A DNA stretch of 28,266 nt, taken from positions 1 to 28,266 of IMG/VR virus record IMGVR_UViG_3300009136_000029; one strand, given 5' to 3'. Shown here piece after piece: positions 14,447-22,345 of this stretch. The notes beneath the pieces are model-generated. The model ran no database searches, was not told the DNA's origin, and worked only from the letters and a program-made list of their open reading frames with translations. The stretch is from a virus. Every line of letters starts with the position of its first letter. The stretch's first letter is position 1. A program made the translations under genes and the position numbers.

Positions 14447-15949
14447 CTATATTGCATTTACGCTAAAATTATAATATGTACTATACCAAGATAACCGCTG
14501 TCCTAGAACTGAGGTTTTTAGCCTCGGACTAACAAAAGTACCTTGGCCACTTGATAAGTAGTTTTCTGTTCTTGTTACTACCTCTGGACTCCACTCACTA
14601 CCCCATAATGCACCCCATTGTGTGCCTGTGCTTTCCGAGGAAATAGTTTGTGATAATATAGACCTTCCGAAGTCGTAGCCCATATCTACATTGACAGTGA
14701 CATTCCCGTCCGCTACATGCACTGGGTCTATTGTGTTTATTGTCTTTATCGACTGCACGCCTAGAACTGAATAGGCTTGCTGTGCATCTACTTTTATTTC
14801 TACCGTGTCGTCTTTCAGGCCGCTATCAGCTTTATATATAACCATATCACCACCGAAATATAATACATTCGCATGAACTGCCCAAACCCTAGCATTTATA
14901 CCTGTAAAACGTGCAGCTGCGCCCGTTATGGTGTTTACAATATATTGGTGGTACGTGGTATTAGTTGCAATAGGTACGTTAACTATTAATAGATTTCCCC
15001 TTTGATACTCCAAGGATTGCCAACCAAAGTTAGAACCATAGTTTAAAGCGGCCTCTGTGATTGCGCCTGATAGCTTCGTGCTAGTTCCAACTAAGCCACC
15101 CTTTTTAAATACCTCACTAAATAGCACAAAATCACCATTATTAACAATCATCATGTCACTAGCTATTTTAGTAATAGCCCTTTGGTGTATTGGCGAGCCT
15201 ATCTTGTAAACCCCAACTAAAGCCCACGCCGCTGCGTCGCCTGGGTCTGTTCCTTGGTAGACAATAGTGTCCCCAGAAGACATAAAAAATACTGCCAAGT
15301 CATCAACGCCGTCACCACCATCTACATTCCAAGATTCTATTTTAACTAAATTTCCACCAAACGTTCCAACCCTAGAAAGAGGGAATTTCGTAAACGCACC
15401 TTCAATTGCATTTAAAGCACCATACCAATAATCTTGTGTGTCACTATCCCAATAAAACACGAAGTTCTTAAATACCGCGACACCATCTAAAGTTGCTGGC
15501 GTTAGGCCCGAACCCGTTATACTTAAAGCAGATAACGTGGAACCGTCAAATGTCTGGGGTGTATCCGAGCCATTAACCATCAAAAGATTAGCGTTAAAGT
15601 TTGCACCTTCCCAACGTGCGTTTGCAAAGCCTGAGCCTATACTTGTAAGAGTCCCGCTTGTGCCTTTATATACATTGCCATCACTTGCAGATATTAATTC
15701 ACTTACTGTCCCAGCCTCATATGATAACAACGTTTCCACATTGCCACTTGCACCTGTGCCTGACGATGTATAACCCCATCTTGTATCAACTTTGCCAACT
15801 GAAGGAATCCAGTTGTCAAGTATAACCGCGTCCTCAATAGGCATCTGACTTTCAGCGTCCCTAGTATTCCAGCCACCATGAGGAGCAGGTGCAACAACTG
15901 CAACCGAATTACCCCCCCTTTCTGCCTGTAAACTAATTTCTCTGGTCAT
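14447..15949 (-). CDS. Tail nozzle / hub-like protein
   Basis: A 500-residue beta-rich protein. The opening 'VVAPAPHGGWNTRDAESQMP' with 'DAVILDNWIPSVGKVDTRWG' is a well-conserved phage virion signature, and the rest reads as repeated propeller-like strands (VFKNFVFYWDSD; 'MMIVNNGDFVLFSEVF'; VLYFGGDMVIYKADSG). It follows the adaptor gene with an ATGA overlap. In short-tailed phages this slot encodes the nozzle or DNA-stabilising protein closing the tail (P22 gp10 in role). The assignment of role rests on gene order; the virion nature is firm. Confidence 0.82.
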   Translation of the reverse strand: MTREISLQAERGGNSVAVVAPAPHGGWNTRDAESQMPIEDAVILDNWIPSVGKVDTRWGYTSSGTGASGNVETLLSYEAGTVSELISASDGNVYKGTSGTLTSIGSGFANARWEGANFNANLLMVNGSDTPQTFDGSTLSALSITGSGLTPATLDGVAVFKNFVFYWDSDTQDYWYGALNAIEGAFTKFPLSRVGTFGGNLVKIESWNVDGGDGVDDLAVFFMSSGDTIVYQGTDPGDAAAWALVGVYKIGSPIHQRAITKIASDMMIVNNGDFVLFSEVFKKGGLVGTSTKLSGAITEAALNYGSNFGWQSLEYQRGNLLIVNVPIATNTTYHQYIVNTITGAAARFTGINARVWAVHANVLYFGGDMVIYKADSGLKDDTVEIKVDAQQAYSVLGVQSIKTINTIDPVHVADGNVTVNVDMGYDFGRSILSQTISSESTGTQWGALWGSEWSPEVVTRTENYLSSGQGTFVSPRLKTSVLGQRLSWYSTYYNFSVNAI

Positions 15950-16644
15950 GGTGCTGTTACATTTTCAGGATAACCCACATTCACACCCGATGGGAATCTT
16001 CCCCGAGGTGTTATAGTCATGCGGCCGCCGTCCTGTCCCTTTTTTAATAATCCGATTTCATTATATTGACTCATGTCTTCTTGGTAAGGCATCCCGTTTA
16101 CTTTACGGAATCTCCATTTCGTACCTAACTGCACTAAATATGCGTCTATTCTTGGTACGTCTGTATCAGCTTCCCAGCCCGTTTGTGCTACTGCTCCAGA
16201 AGATTCTACAGGCGTATTCACAGTGTATTCATAAACTAACGACTCTACAGCCGCAGGAGTAGGGAATATTAAAACCTGACCACCCCTTATTCTATATCTA
16301 TCCGTAAACGAACTTGAACTTGACGTTCTGTTCTTTAAATCTTGCCACTCTTGGGCAGATACCACGCCAACCATCTGATTAGTATTGGTAGTATTCCACG
16401 CGGTGCCGTTGGTTATTCTTTCAAAGTCTGAGGGTAAGTTATACCCCTCTGTACTAGCAACCGTTGTGATTGTTGCTTCTGCTTGTAACTCTTCCCAATC
16501 AACCCTTTTAAGCAAGTCGTTTACCGTCTCAGATATAGATTCAAGTAAACGCACCGCCTCCAACTCACTGTTCCCAATGATTGTTGACGGCACTTTTACC
16601 TTGCTACTTCTTGCAACGTCCTGACATATACTTAAAAGGGTCAT
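15946..16644 (-). CDS. Head-to-tail adaptor protein
   Basis: A 232-residue protein with a helical start (LLSICQDVARSSKV ... 'ELEAVRLLESISETVNDLLK' RVDWEEL) followed by a beta part ('TEGYNLPSDFERITNGTAW', 'RYRIRGGQVLIFPTP', 'SLVYEYTVNTPV') and a helical end ('YLVQLGTKWRFRKVNGMPYQ'). This layout matches phage tail adaptors that bind the portal ring and receive the nozzle. It precedes the nozzle-like gene with a four-base overlap. The identification is by pattern and position. Confidence 0.82.
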   Translation of the reverse strand: MTLLSICQDVARSSKVKVPSTIIGNSELEAVRLLESISETVNDLLKRVDWEELQAEATITTVASTEGYNLPSDFERITNGTAWNTTNTNQMVGVVSAQEWQDLKNRTSSSSSFTDRYRIRGGQVLIFPTPAAVESLVYEYTVNTPVESSGAVAQTGWEADTDVPRIDAYLVQLGTKWRFRKVNGMPYQEDMSQYNEIGLLKKGQDGGRMTITPRGRFPSGVNVGYPENVTAP

Positions 16645-16649
16645 ATAGG

Positions 16650-17093
16650 TTACTCGCTTTTAGTTTCTTTGGTTTTCTTTGCAGCCTCTTGCAATAAAAC
16701 CATTTCTTTGCGCATGTTTTCTATTTCTTCGTCTTTACTAGCAGATTCTTTTTCTTTCTTAGCTATTTCTTTGTTCTTTGCAGCTAATGAATCAACTAAT
16801 TGACTTGTTTCATCTAATCTACCGCCTGATTTCTTAGCAGCTAAATATAGGTTATAAGCACGCTCATATCTTCTTTTTAGTAATGGCAACTCTTCATCTG
16901 TTACTTTGCGTTTTACTACTTGTTTCTTTCCAATATTATCAATGGATATATATAGTCTATTTTCTGTGATTTCGTCTTTTTTGCCCTTTGGCGTGAACGT
17001 TCTAGGATTGTCATAGAATCCAATAGCTTGACTACCATATGTAGCCTCTGCTTCGGATGTTAAAGTTCTCACTAGTGTTTCTTTTTTAGCCAT
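16650..17093 (-). CDS. Small basic coiled-coil protein between head and tail genes, unknown function
   Basis: A 147-residue, Lys/Glu-rich protein. Residues 1-60 contain short strands (LTSEAEATYGSQAIGFYDNP); residues 65-147 form a long charged helix with heptad character (SLAAKNKEIAKKEKESASKD, EEIENMRKEMVLLQEAAKK). It lies between the decoration and adaptor genes, so it may be a minor head or assembly protein; I cannot assign a family. The ribosome binding site AAAAGGAAATAAAA directly before the ATG is nearly the same as those of the coat and decoration genes. Confidence 0.78.
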   Translation of the reverse strand: MAKKETLVRTLTSEAEATYGSQAIGFYDNPRTFTPKGKKDEITENRLYISIDNIGKKQVVKRKVTDEELPLLKRRYERAYNLYLAAKKSGGRLDETSQLVDSLAAKNKEIAKKEKESASKDEEIENMRKEMVLLQEAAKKTKETKSE

Positions 17094-17115
17094 TTTTATT
17101 TCCTTTTAAAGTTAA

Positions 17116-17139
17116 AAGGGAGGCAATATCGCCCCCCTT
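17116..17139 (-). terminator. Hairpin between decoration and downstream genes (partial terminator or processing site)
   Basis: On the - strand a 9-base-pair stem (AAGGGGGGC with GCCTCCCTT, one G-U pair) closes a six-base loop and is followed by TTTTAAC. The U run is short, so this would at most be a leaky terminator or an RNA-stabilising structure setting the ratio of coat and decoration proteins to later genes. Confidence 0.5.
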
Positions 17140-17145
17140 AAATAA

Positions 17146-17649
17146 TTAGTCTGCTAAAGCGTTGTTTGTGAATGGATAGAACATTTCAAACTCTGCTAAA
17201 CCTGTAGAAGGTGTATCAACAGCCGACGCGCCTTTACATCTTTGTACACGGTCACCAGCAACGATTGCATCATCAATAGAACCAGCCGTAGCAGTCCCAT
17301 AAACGTTAGCGTTATCAGCAAAACCAGTTAAAGCCTTACCAACACCTTTACCAGCGATTTGATACCAGCCATACGAGCTTGCAACGTTAATCGACATAGA
17401 TGTACCAACATCACCGATTGCATTAGCTGCAAGTAGTGCCGTTGAGAAGTCATCAGAAGATATAGTAACAAACGAACCAACAACTGTTGAAGCAACACCT
17501 TGTAAGTAGATAAACTCACCAATGCCATAAGCAGTTGAAGCTTTATCTTCTGCTTGCACTCTTGTTCCCAAAGGCACAAGTTGAGTCGTAGAAGTGTCTT
17601 CAATGTCCTGCGCTATAACGTGGTTAGATATAATTTTAAAATTAGACAT
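17146..17649 (-). CDS. Capsid decoration-like protein
   Basis: A 167-residue beta-rich protein found directly after the coat gene. Recognisable parts are 'LVPLGTRVQAEDKASTAYGI', GEFIYLQGVASTVVGSFVT, 'MSINVASSYGWYQIAGKGVG' and an Ala/Gly-rich remainder. The 'GEF.YL.GVAST.VGS.V' and 'SYGWYQI' pair marks a common phage virion protein family whose place next to the coat gene suggests a capsid cement role. AAAAGGAAAAGAAAA precedes the ATG. Hairpins lie on both sides of the gene, suggesting that its transcript is separately stabilised. Confidence 0.83.
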   Translation of the reverse strand: MSNFKIISNHVIAQDIEDTSTTQLVPLGTRVQAEDKASTAYGIGEFIYLQGVASTVVGSFVTISSDDFSTALLAANAIGDVGTSMSINVASSYGWYQIAGKGVGKALTGFADNANVYGTATAGSIDDAIVAGDRVQRCKGASAVDTPSTGLAEFEMFYPFTNNALAD

Positions 17650-17674
17650 TTTTCTTTTCCTTTTATTTGAGTTA

Positions 17675-17696
17675 TTCCCCCTAATTAAAGGGGGAA
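17675..17696 (-). terminator. Perfect hairpin between coat and decoration genes
   Basis: A perfect eight-base-pair stem (TTCCCCCT with AGGGGGAA) with a six-base loop lies in the 52-base gap after the coat stop. No U tract follows on the - strand, so this is more likely a transcript-protecting or processing structure than a terminator. Confidence 0.5.
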
Positions 17697-17701
17697 GTTA
17701 G

Positions 17702-18664
17702 CTATGCAATCATTACACCATGAACACGAGCATTAGTAATTGTTAAGTTACCCATACTTGTCATTGGAACAACAGTTATGCCTTGGTTATGTGGGCGTGT
17801 AGCTGAACCGACACTCATCATGCTATCACCGATATATTTGTATGATAGATGTCTAGTGTTCAAGAAGTACATACGAGCGTCATTACACTTAGTATCGTAA
17901 ACTACATCAGCAGCTTTATACTTGTATGAATCAAACCCTAGTTTAGCCATGTCACCATTGCTGAAACGTTGGTTAGCTTGTAATGAATCCTCAAAGTAAC
18001 CAAAGTAAGTATCACCAGCAGTGATAAGGTCAACCAATTGCCCGCCTTGAGTTTGGCAACGTCTGTAAAGAACATTCATAGAACTTTGTATAGTTGTCGC
18101 GCTTGGAGTAACAGATTCTACTGAGAAATCATAAAGTTGGTTTCTCCAGAAAGTGTTTGTAGAAGTTGCACGGTTAATGCCACCAACAGTTCCAGTTGTA
18201 GGGTCATCAGCTACAAGTAGTTGTAGACCACCAATCTCATTACCACCTTCGCCTGTACCATCTGAATAAGACTGGTCACCGAACACGTTATCAAATGAAG
18301 TCTTAAGAACGTCCATTTTAGCTTTCATCAAAGGGATGATTTGCTCTTTACCGTTGTTCTGGTTTGCTTCCAAATCAGTCATGGTAATAGTACCAGTGAT
18401 GATTTTTTGGTCAAAGTCAGCAGAAGTAATAACGTCTTGAGGTGCAGTATCATAAGTATCATAAGCACCTTGAGACTGTATAGTAGCATTCTCAGCGTAA
18501 GAAAGAGTCTCACGGAAAGTAGTACCACCAGATTGCTTTAAGATACGACCGCGCTCTTTTAGCTTTAAAAAGATTATGTTATTTTCAGCTATGTTGTCAA
18601 CAACAGTAGCCTTTTGGTTTTCCATAGTAGTGGAAAGTAGTTGTGAAATATTAGGATTAGCCAT
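17702..18664 (-). CDS. Major capsid protein
   Basis: A 320-residue coat protein. Diagnostic stretches are the N-terminal NISQLLSTTMENQ, 'GGTTFRETLSYAENATIQSQ', 'TGTITMTDLEANQNNGKEQI', and the highly characteristic 'SDGTGEGGNEIGGLQLLV', 'TTGTVGGINRATSTNTFWRN'. These mark a known family of phage major capsid proteins expected to adopt the HK97 fold and to assemble on the scaffold encoded just upstream. The start has AAAGGAAA 6 bases upstream, and that site can pair with TTTCC just before it (18670-18687). Confidence 0.95.
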   Translation of the reverse strand: MANPNISQLLSTTMENQKATVVDNIAENNIIFLKLKERGRILKQSGGTTFRETLSYAENATIQSQGAYDTYDTAPQDVITSADFDQKIITGTITMTDLEANQNNGKEQIIPLMKAKMDVLKTSFDNVFGDQSYSDGTGEGGNEIGGLQLLVADDPTTGTVGGINRATSTNTFWRNQLYDFSVESVTPSATTIQSSMNVLYRRCQTQGGQLVDLITAGDTYFGYFEDSLQANQRFSNGDMAKLGFDSYKYKAADVVYDTKCNDARMYFLNTRHLSYKYIGDSMMSVGSATRPHNQGITVVPMTSMGNLTITNARVHGVMIA

Positions 18665-18669
18665 TTTAA

Positions 18670-18687
18670 TTTCCTTTTTTTAGGAAA
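18670..18687 (-). promoter_or_regulatory. Small hairpin covering the ribosome binding site of the coat gene
   Basis: TTTCC and GGAAA, separated by an eight-base A-rich loop, lie directly before the coat start, and the 3' arm is the ribosome binding site. The stem has only five pairs, so it would be weak and could act only as a mild modulator. Confidence 0.35.
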
Positions 18688-18696
18688 CGCCAACAA

Positions 18697-19689
18697 TTAA
18701 TTAAATCCAGCCGCAGCTACTGCTTGTTCCAACATCGTATCTTGGTCTATAACCTGTGTTGCTACTGCGCCAGTCCGTAAACTTTGTCCGTTCATCTTCT
18801 TGGCCTTCTCAACTTCTGCTTTCCGCTTAGACTCAACTTCATTTAAATGTTTTGTCTTTTCAGCTTCTAGCGTCTTCATATACAAATCATCATTCATACG
18901 AACAGCTTTTGTATATAATTGGTCTATAGTCAAATTTCGGTTTACATCAGATAAATCCATCATATCAGCCTTTACAGCATCAAAGTGAGGATTAACTAGT
19001 TCACCTGCTTCGTTGGTTTTATTACGGAATCCATCCACAACAGATTGTTGGGCCTGGTTCCTACTATTTGCAGCGTTTTGCTTTAACTGGTTTACTTCTT
19101 GTTGCAACGTTTCGTATTGTTTACGATTGTTAAGTTCATCATCAGTTAAGTATTCATCATCACTACTGCTAGTAGGAGTCGTTATACCGAGGTCTTCAGG
19201 TTTTAGTTTAGCGTGTGTCATTAGCTTCTGTACTGCCGCCTTTGGGTCACTTGCTATAAGCTTCTCAAATGCTATGTAGTTGTTTACTACCCCTTCAGGA
19301 CTACTGACATTTAAACCGCTATTACTAAAAGCCTGTGTTATATTTTCTGCGAGTTTCTTTTGCTCTGCAAACTCTTGATTCTTTTTCGTAAAGCTGCCTT
19401 GCATCTTCTTGAAAACTTCAACACCTTGCTTTTGAGCGTCTTCCCCTAAACTAGATAGAGATTCTTGTAGCTCCTTCGGCATATTCTCAGGTAAAGAAAA
19501 CTCGCCTTCTTCTGATTCTGTAGACTCTGCTACTTCTTCAGGTTCGGAAACATCAGCTTCAACTTTCGTTTCTTCTGGTGCTGACTCTGCAACTTCTTCA
19601 CTTACATAAAGTGCATTAATTGCGTTGTCGATACTTAGGTCTTCATTGGTTGGGTTGGGTTCTGTGACCACAACTTCCTCTTCCGACAT
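18697..19689 (-). CDS. Scaffold protein
   Basis: A 330-residue protein with the hallmarks of a phage scaffold: a strongly acidic first 65 residues (rich in Glu, Ser, Val, Pro), a long helical body with 'LGEDAQKQGVEVFKKMQGSF', 'TKKNQEFAEQKKLAENITQA' and a coiled-coil stretch (NNRKQYETLQQEVNQLKQNA), and a Lys-rich helical end (TKHLNEVESKRKAEVEKAKK) able to bind coat protein. It lies directly before the coat gene, as in P22-like gene order. AGAGGA lies before the ATG. A sigma70-like promoter is visible immediately upstream. Confidence 0.88.
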   Translation of the reverse strand: MSEEEVVVTEPNPTNEDLSIDNAINALYVSEEVAESAPEETKVEADVSEPEEVAESTESEEGEFSLPENMPKELQESLSSLGEDAQKQGVEVFKKMQGSFTKKNQEFAEQKKLAENITQAFSNSGLNVSSPEGVVNNYIAFEKLIASDPKAAVQKLMTHAKLKPEDLGITTPTSSSDDEYLTDDELNNRKQYETLQQEVNQLKQNAANSRNQAQQSVVDGFRNKTNEAGELVNPHFDAVKADMMDLSDVNRNLTIDQLYTKAVRMNDDLYMKTLEAEKTKHLNEVESKRKAEVEKAKKMNGQSLRTGAVATQVIDQDTMLEQAVAAAGFN

Positions 19690-19714
19690 ACTTTATCCTC
19701 TTAAGGTTCAATTA

Positions 19715-19743
19715 ACTATAACAATCATTCGACACTTATGCAA
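19715..19743 (-). promoter_or_regulatory. Sigma70-like promoter before the scaffold-coat genes
   Basis: On the - strand TTGCAT and TATAGT are separated by exactly 17 bases, and TATAGT is preceded by TG one base away (extended -10). It lies in the 70-base gap ahead of the scaffold gene, one of the widest gaps in the virion operon, where an added promoter for abundant head proteins makes sense. Confidence 0.45.
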
Positions 19744-19759
19744 CTATATAATTATAGAA

Positions 19760-20107
19760 CTATGAAAGTATCTTCTTTTTCTTACGTTTGTTAGCGGTTT
19801 CATTGCCCACTTCAACAACGTTTTCAGCTTTCTTATGGTCTTCCCATGAACGCTTTGTAATATACTGCTTATCATCAATAGGGCTGATAATAGCTCCATC
19901 TTCTTGTATAGTTTGCTCTACAGTTCTTTGCTGCCTACGGATTCGCTCTTTATGGTAAGCTATGTATTCAGGGCTTTGCATTTGCTTTGCGCGATTCTCT
20001 ACAACTTTGTTAAAGAACGCCCTCCGCTCCTTTGTTGGGTCAACTTTATCTTTAAAGCACATAGCAAGAAATTGTTTATCTTCTTCCTCTGGTGTCATTC
20101 TAAGCAT
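19760..20107 (-). CDS. Small basic protein between portal and scaffold, unknown function
   Basis: A 115-residue, charged, helical protein (MTPEEEDKQFLAMCFKDK ... 'NRAKQMQSPEYIAYHKERIR') ending in a Lys-rich tail NKRKKKKILS. No family is recognised. I chose the ATG at 20107, which has GGAAAG 7 bases upstream and overlaps the previous gene by 8 bases; a longer frame to 20143 has no better signal. The basic tail suggests nucleic-acid or acidic-protein (scaffold) binding; this is inference. Confidence 0.75.
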   Translation of the reverse strand: MLRMTPEEEDKQFLAMCFKDKVDPTKERRAFFNKVVENRAKQMQSPEYIAYHKERIRRQQRTVEQTIQEDGAIISPIDDKQYITKRSWEDHKKAENVVEVGNETANKRKKKKILS

Positions 20108-20318
20108 TTTTACTTTCCACATAATAATGAACAAATAGCCCAACTTTTATAGAGTATACTGGCTTCCACTTTACATCATCAGATACAGATTCCATATACT
20201 GCTTAATATTTAAACCTTCTTTGATTGCGTCTTGCACCTCTTGGTCTATACGCTTAAACCATTCAGACCTCTCGCCACCTACCGATTCTTTGTAGTCTTC
20301 CCACTTTCTGCTTGTCAT
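20100..20318 (-). CDS. Small protein after the portal gene, unknown function
   Basis: A 72-residue protein, helical at first (RKWEDYKESVGGERSEWFKR, IDQEVQDAIKEGLNIKQYME) with a short beta end (WKPVYSIKVGLFVHYYVES). Its start overlaps the portal stop by one base (TAATG), with AAGGGG a few bases upstream. No family is recognised. It may be a minor assembly factor. Confidence 0.75.
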   Translation of the reverse strand: MTSRKWEDYKESVGGERSEWFKRIDQEVQDAIKEGLNIKQYMESVSDDVKWKPVYSIKVGLFVHYYVESKNA

Positions 20319-22345
20319 TAATTAACCCCTTGTTGTTTAGCGTCGTTTCTAAGGTCTTTCAACTGCTGTAAGGTGAAGTCAGATTCACGGTCGTTTTCTT
20401 TCTCCATTGACGTGTGGTCCATCTTAGCAGCGTCAAGTTTAAGCTCTCCTTCAACCTTCATTCTGCTAGTCTTGGCGTTCTCTTCGTCAATATCAATCTT
20501 ACGTTTGTTTTGTTGCGCGTCAATCATTTCAGCAGTTGGTTGTTTTTCAGCTTCCTTCTGCTCGTCTGTTTTCTCGCCAATTAGCTCGAATGACTCTTCT
20601 AGTTCACGCCCTACTTTGAACGGCCTTGCCACAAAGCCAATCATCGCCTTAAATGCTTCCATAGGTAATAACCCAGCTTGTACCAGTGGAGTGTTTTGTG
20701 TTAGGAATGCTGTCATAGTATTCATAAACTCTATACGCTGCGCTTTGAGCTTATCACTATCAACTTGTGCTGTTGTTTCAGTTTCTACGTCAATTGCATA
20801 GCCGCGCATCTTATCGTTACGCAATAGTTTTTCTACTTTCTTTAAATCCCTATCAGTTACGCCACCTTCTGTTTTAATTGTGCGCTCCTGCTCTTCACGC
20901 ATAGTTTTGATGATTTTGTTAAACTCTTGTTCGTTCACATCTAAACCAGCAGCCATGTTTGCAATCTTTTCATCAAACTCTTTTTGACTCGTGACAGTAA
21001 TGCCAGCAATTTCAGCCAACTCTTCACCGCTCCAATTCTCAGCTAATAGCTCGCCTGTTATCTCTACCATATCCTTTATAAATTCAGACATGGCTTGTTG
21101 TTGAGTTTGTATACGGCTTATTGCAAAGTTACTCTTAAGTTTTTGAGCTGTTGCCGTTTCTGAAGCTTTCGTGTTGCCACGAACAATATCAGATATACCA
21201 GTGATATCCTTTATCTCTTCGATAAGCTCCGCTTTTTGTGAGCGTAAAACAGTTAGTACATTAGCAAGCCCCACTATATCCCTAGTGTAAATCATCTTGT
21301 TGATGTCTACTTCTGGTGGTACTTGTACAGGGCTGTATGTATCATCCTCGTTATTCAGTAGTGAATCTACATCATTTCCGTTCATAACTTGATTATACAA
21401 GCCGCCAGCTTTTATAGCTTTTGTTACTGTTTCGATTCTATCAGCTAAGACGTTCAATTCAACAGCTTGAGCCTTATACATACGATACGGAGGCACTGGT
21501 AGTATTGAACCATTTACACGTCCTAAGTTTAAAGACCTTGGAGACGGAAAGAAGTTAACCAGATTATAAACATCATCTTCGCTACTTAACACGCCCTCTT
21601 TATACCCATTGCTCCAAAATATTACTTTGCCTTCTGTCTTGTCCCATATTTCCCACACTTCTGCACGTTTAAACGTTTGGGTGTCGTCTTCGTCTTTTAT
21701 ATCATCACCCTCAAGGATAGTTTCGTTTAGTGCTACTTTGTCGCCTTTCTCCTTACCGAACTGCTCCACTAGCTGCTCACGAGTTCGTTTGTGTTTGTAT
21801 GCTTTCCAGCGTATTAAAGTTTCATCCTTAGCAGGGGAAGTAAGGTAGTCATCCCAAGATACAAAATCATACTCAATCTTCTTGCCTGTTACAGCTTCGC
21901 TTCCTGATTCCAGTTTGCTTATCTCAGCTTCATAGCGGACTTTAATCTCACCAAGACCAGTTATCAATCCATCATCCCTAGTTTTAGCAATCCCAGCCGC
22001 TGCGTTGCCAGCCTCTAAGAAAAAGTTTACGCTTCTTTCTAATAGAATAGATGATAATCTTGCAACTGCATCCTTGCCTATGTATCTACGTCGTATTTCT
22101 GCTAGTGGTAGGTTTGAGAATATCAAGGGCTTTAGGGTTTGGATATTAGCCCACATAATCGGATAACGGTTAGTAGTGAAGGCCGCGCCTTTTGTGTCGT
22201 TCTTGTATATGTCGTAATATTCCTTAACTTCCTTGTCCCACGGCTCGCGGAACTTCTTGGCGTTTTCTATCTCCTGACTCCATAGTTTCCAATCGCCAAA
22301 ACTACTACCATCGGTTATATCTTCTTTTGTTTCTATGCCTGTCAT
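20318..22345 (-). CDS. Portal protein
   Basis: A 675-residue portal that would form the twelve-subunit ring at the DNA entry vertex. Supporting stretches are 'REPWDKEVKEYYDIYKND', 'NRYPIMWANIQTLKPLIFSN' LPLAEIRRRY, 'LLERSVNFFLEAGNAAAGIA', 'YDFVSWDDYLTSPAKDETLI' and 'IKDITGISDIVRGNTKASET' ATAQK, a conserved portal segment. The last 90 residues are charged and helical (QQNKRKIDIDEENAKTSRMK), as in the barrel part of large portals. The ATG at 22345 overlaps the terminase stop by one base; the GTG at 22348 is an alternative. AAAGGGG lies 8 bases upstream. Confidence 0.95.
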   Translation of the reverse strand: MTGIETKEDITDGSSFGDWKLWSQEIENAKKFREPWDKEVKEYYDIYKNDTKGAAFTTNRYPIMWANIQTLKPLIFSNLPLAEIRRRYIGKDAVARLSSILLERSVNFFLEAGNAAAGIAKTRDDGLITGLGEIKVRYEAEISKLESGSEAVTGKKIEYDFVSWDDYLTSPAKDETLIRWKAYKHKRTREQLVEQFGKEKGDKVALNETILEGDDIKDEDDTQTFKRAEVWEIWDKTEGKVIFWSNGYKEGVLSSEDDVYNLVNFFPSPRSLNLGRVNGSILPVPPYRMYKAQAVELNVLADRIETVTKAIKAGGLYNQVMNGNDVDSLLNNEDDTYSPVQVPPEVDINKMIYTRDIVGLANVLTVLRSQKAELIEEIKDITGISDIVRGNTKASETATAQKLKSNFAISRIQTQQQAMSEFIKDMVEITGELLAENWSGEELAEIAGITVTSQKEFDEKIANMAAGLDVNEQEFNKIIKTMREEQERTIKTEGGVTDRDLKKVEKLLRNDKMRGYAIDVETETTAQVDSDKLKAQRIEFMNTMTAFLTQNTPLVQAGLLPMEAFKAMIGFVARPFKVGRELEESFELIGEKTDEQKEAEKQPTAEMIDAQQNKRKIDIDEENAKTSRMKVEGELKLDAAKMDHTSMEKENDRESDFTLQQLKDLRNDAKQQGVN

